A stretch of 6,725 nt of DNA from positions 1 through 6,725 of the forward strand of contig CAIMDR010000326.1 of the NCBI GenBank assembly GCA_903839795.1, given 5' to 3'. Under the pieces are notes generated by a model. It saw nothing but the letters and a program-made list of their open reading frames with translations, had not been told where the DNA came from and made no database searches. Positions 6,321-6,725 of the stretch are shown piece after piece. Origin of the DNA: an uncultured Methylococcaceae bacterium (GTDB lineage: Bacteria; Pseudomonadota; Gammaproteobacteria; Methylococcales; Methylomonadaceae). Each line of letters starts with the position of its first letter. Position 1 is the first letter of the stretch. Made by a program: the position numbers and the translations under genes.

Positions 6321-6505
6321 CTGTATCTCCTGCAGCAGTCGAGAGTGTGCTGGGTGTTTCCTGAACCTGTATTAACCCCGGGGACAAATTCCGTTATTGG
6401 TGTGCATGCCCGTTTTATACGGGAAGCCTGATTTACCGGTACCGTCCCCACTTGAACCTCCGGTTCAAGGACGAAAGCATATAACGACGCAGGCGGGAGA
6501 TACAC
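6321..6505 (+). ncRNA. ssrS: 6S RNA (regulator of RNA polymerase)
   Basis: 6S RNA folds like an open promoter and binds the housekeeping RNA polymerase, mainly in stationary phase. The ends close as TGTATCTCC (6322-6330) with GGAGATACA (6496-6504). Inside, GGGGAC (6380-6385) pairs with GTCCCC (6444-6449), and CCCGT/ACGGG (6409-6413 with 6419-6423) makes the terminal hairpin. CTTGAACC/GGTTCAAG (6451-6458 with 6462-6469) is the small hairpin on the 3' side of the central bubble. Stretches such as GGTGTGCATGCCCG, GGGAAGCCTGA and GACGCAGGCGGGAGAT resemble E. coli 6S RNA (184 nt, against about 185 here). The position after zapA is the classical one. TTTTTT at 6506-6511 directly follows the closing stem. 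The ends are good to a few bases. Confidence 0.93.
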
Positions 6506-6517
6506 TTTTTTAAGCGT

Positions 6518-6723
6518 TTAAGCGTCCTCAATTAAATCAGGTTTGACGATAACAAATCGCCAAACACTGCCATCCGAATTAATTAAAGCTTTACCAACAC
6601 TTCACCTCGACCCATTTCTGACATATCGCCTGCGTAACGCTGGACACGGTTAAATCCACTCGATGCATCGGCAAAACGGGAATTAAGCGGCTTAAATGAC
6701 GCAAACAAGATCGGTAAAAATGC
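6518..6723 (-). pseudogene. 3' end of an unidentified minus-strand gene, apparently split by a -1 frameshift
   Basis: On the minus strand the frame open from the window edge (6723) reads AFLPILFASFKPLNSRFADA, continues through RVQRYAGDMSEMGRGEVLVKL, and stops at 6585-6583. The -1 frame, open from 6601 to a TAA at 6520-6518, continues naturally as ALINSDGSVWRFVIVKPD and then LIEDA. Joined near 6592-6589 (AAAG), the product reads VLVKALINSDGSVWRFV without a break. Both halves have protein-like composition. This may be a degraded gene, a sequencing error, or a programmed -1 slip at A-AAG. Alternatively the first frame may simply end at 6583. I do not recognise the family, and the start lies outside the window. 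A plus-strand ATG at 6696 (MTQTRSVKMP, open to the edge) is a competing reading. Confidence 0.4.
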
Positions 6724-6725
6724 CA

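Noticed and set aside
6308..6505. A 65-codon minus-strand reading frame
   Set aside because: It lies over the 6S RNA gene on the opposite strand, has no ribosome binding site, and its product looks like nothing known. The paired ends and internal hairpins explain the sequence better.
1..6725. CRISPR array, insertion sequence, tRNA gene, toxin-antitoxin pair or phage segment
   Set aside because: I looked for regularly spaced repeats, terminal inverted repeats around a transposase, tRNA-like folds and small paired genes. Nothing met even a loose standard. Nearly all the DNA is accounted for by housekeeping genes and the 6S RNA.

Overview
The window looks like ordinary chromosomal sequence from a gammaproteobacterium. 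The strongest clue is a divergent block: ygfB-pepP-ubiH on the minus strand facing a zapB-like gene, zapA and the 6S RNA gene (ssrS) on the plus strand. The same order is known from Escherichia coli and many relatives. Base composition is slightly AT-rich. The flanking mix (a lone mlaC, a lone cmoB, a small periplasmic ComEA-like protein) reminds me of methanotrophs of the order Methylococcales, but that placement is a guess and nothing in the window proves it.

Layout. Bases 1-18 may hold the last codons of a gene upstream of mlaC. mlaC (33-668) encodes a periplasmic phospholipid carrier. A stem-loop follows, then cmoB (801-1775), a tRNA wobble-uridine modification enzyme, with a good terminator hairpin directly behind it. 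About 355 bases without a gene come next. They hold a GTCAG inverted repeat, a possible promoter and several GTTAT/ATAAC palindromes, and lead into a small secreted helix-hairpin-helix protein (2176-2514). A strong hairpin at 2535-2564 separates this gene from the convergent ygfB-pepP-ubiH operon (5604 down to 2575). The operon genes are tightly packed: one base between ygfB and pepP, and a one-base overlap between pepP and ubiH. A 180-base divergent intergenic region leads to the zapB-like gene (5785-6006), zapA (6003-6302, ATGA overlap) and the 6S RNA (about 6321-6505).

How the genes work together. The parts are housekeeping functions: outer-membrane lipid asymmetry (MlaC), tRNA decoding (CmoB), ubiquinone synthesis (UbiH), proline-peptide turnover (PepP), Z-ring assembly (ZapA and the coiled-coil protein), and growth-phase control of RNA polymerase (6S RNA). 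I found no CRISPR array, insertion sequence, toxin-antitoxin pair or defence cassette. The least explained stretch is the last 210 bases, where a minus-strand reading frame seems to be split by a -1 frameshift. I see no evidence for a new multi-gene system.
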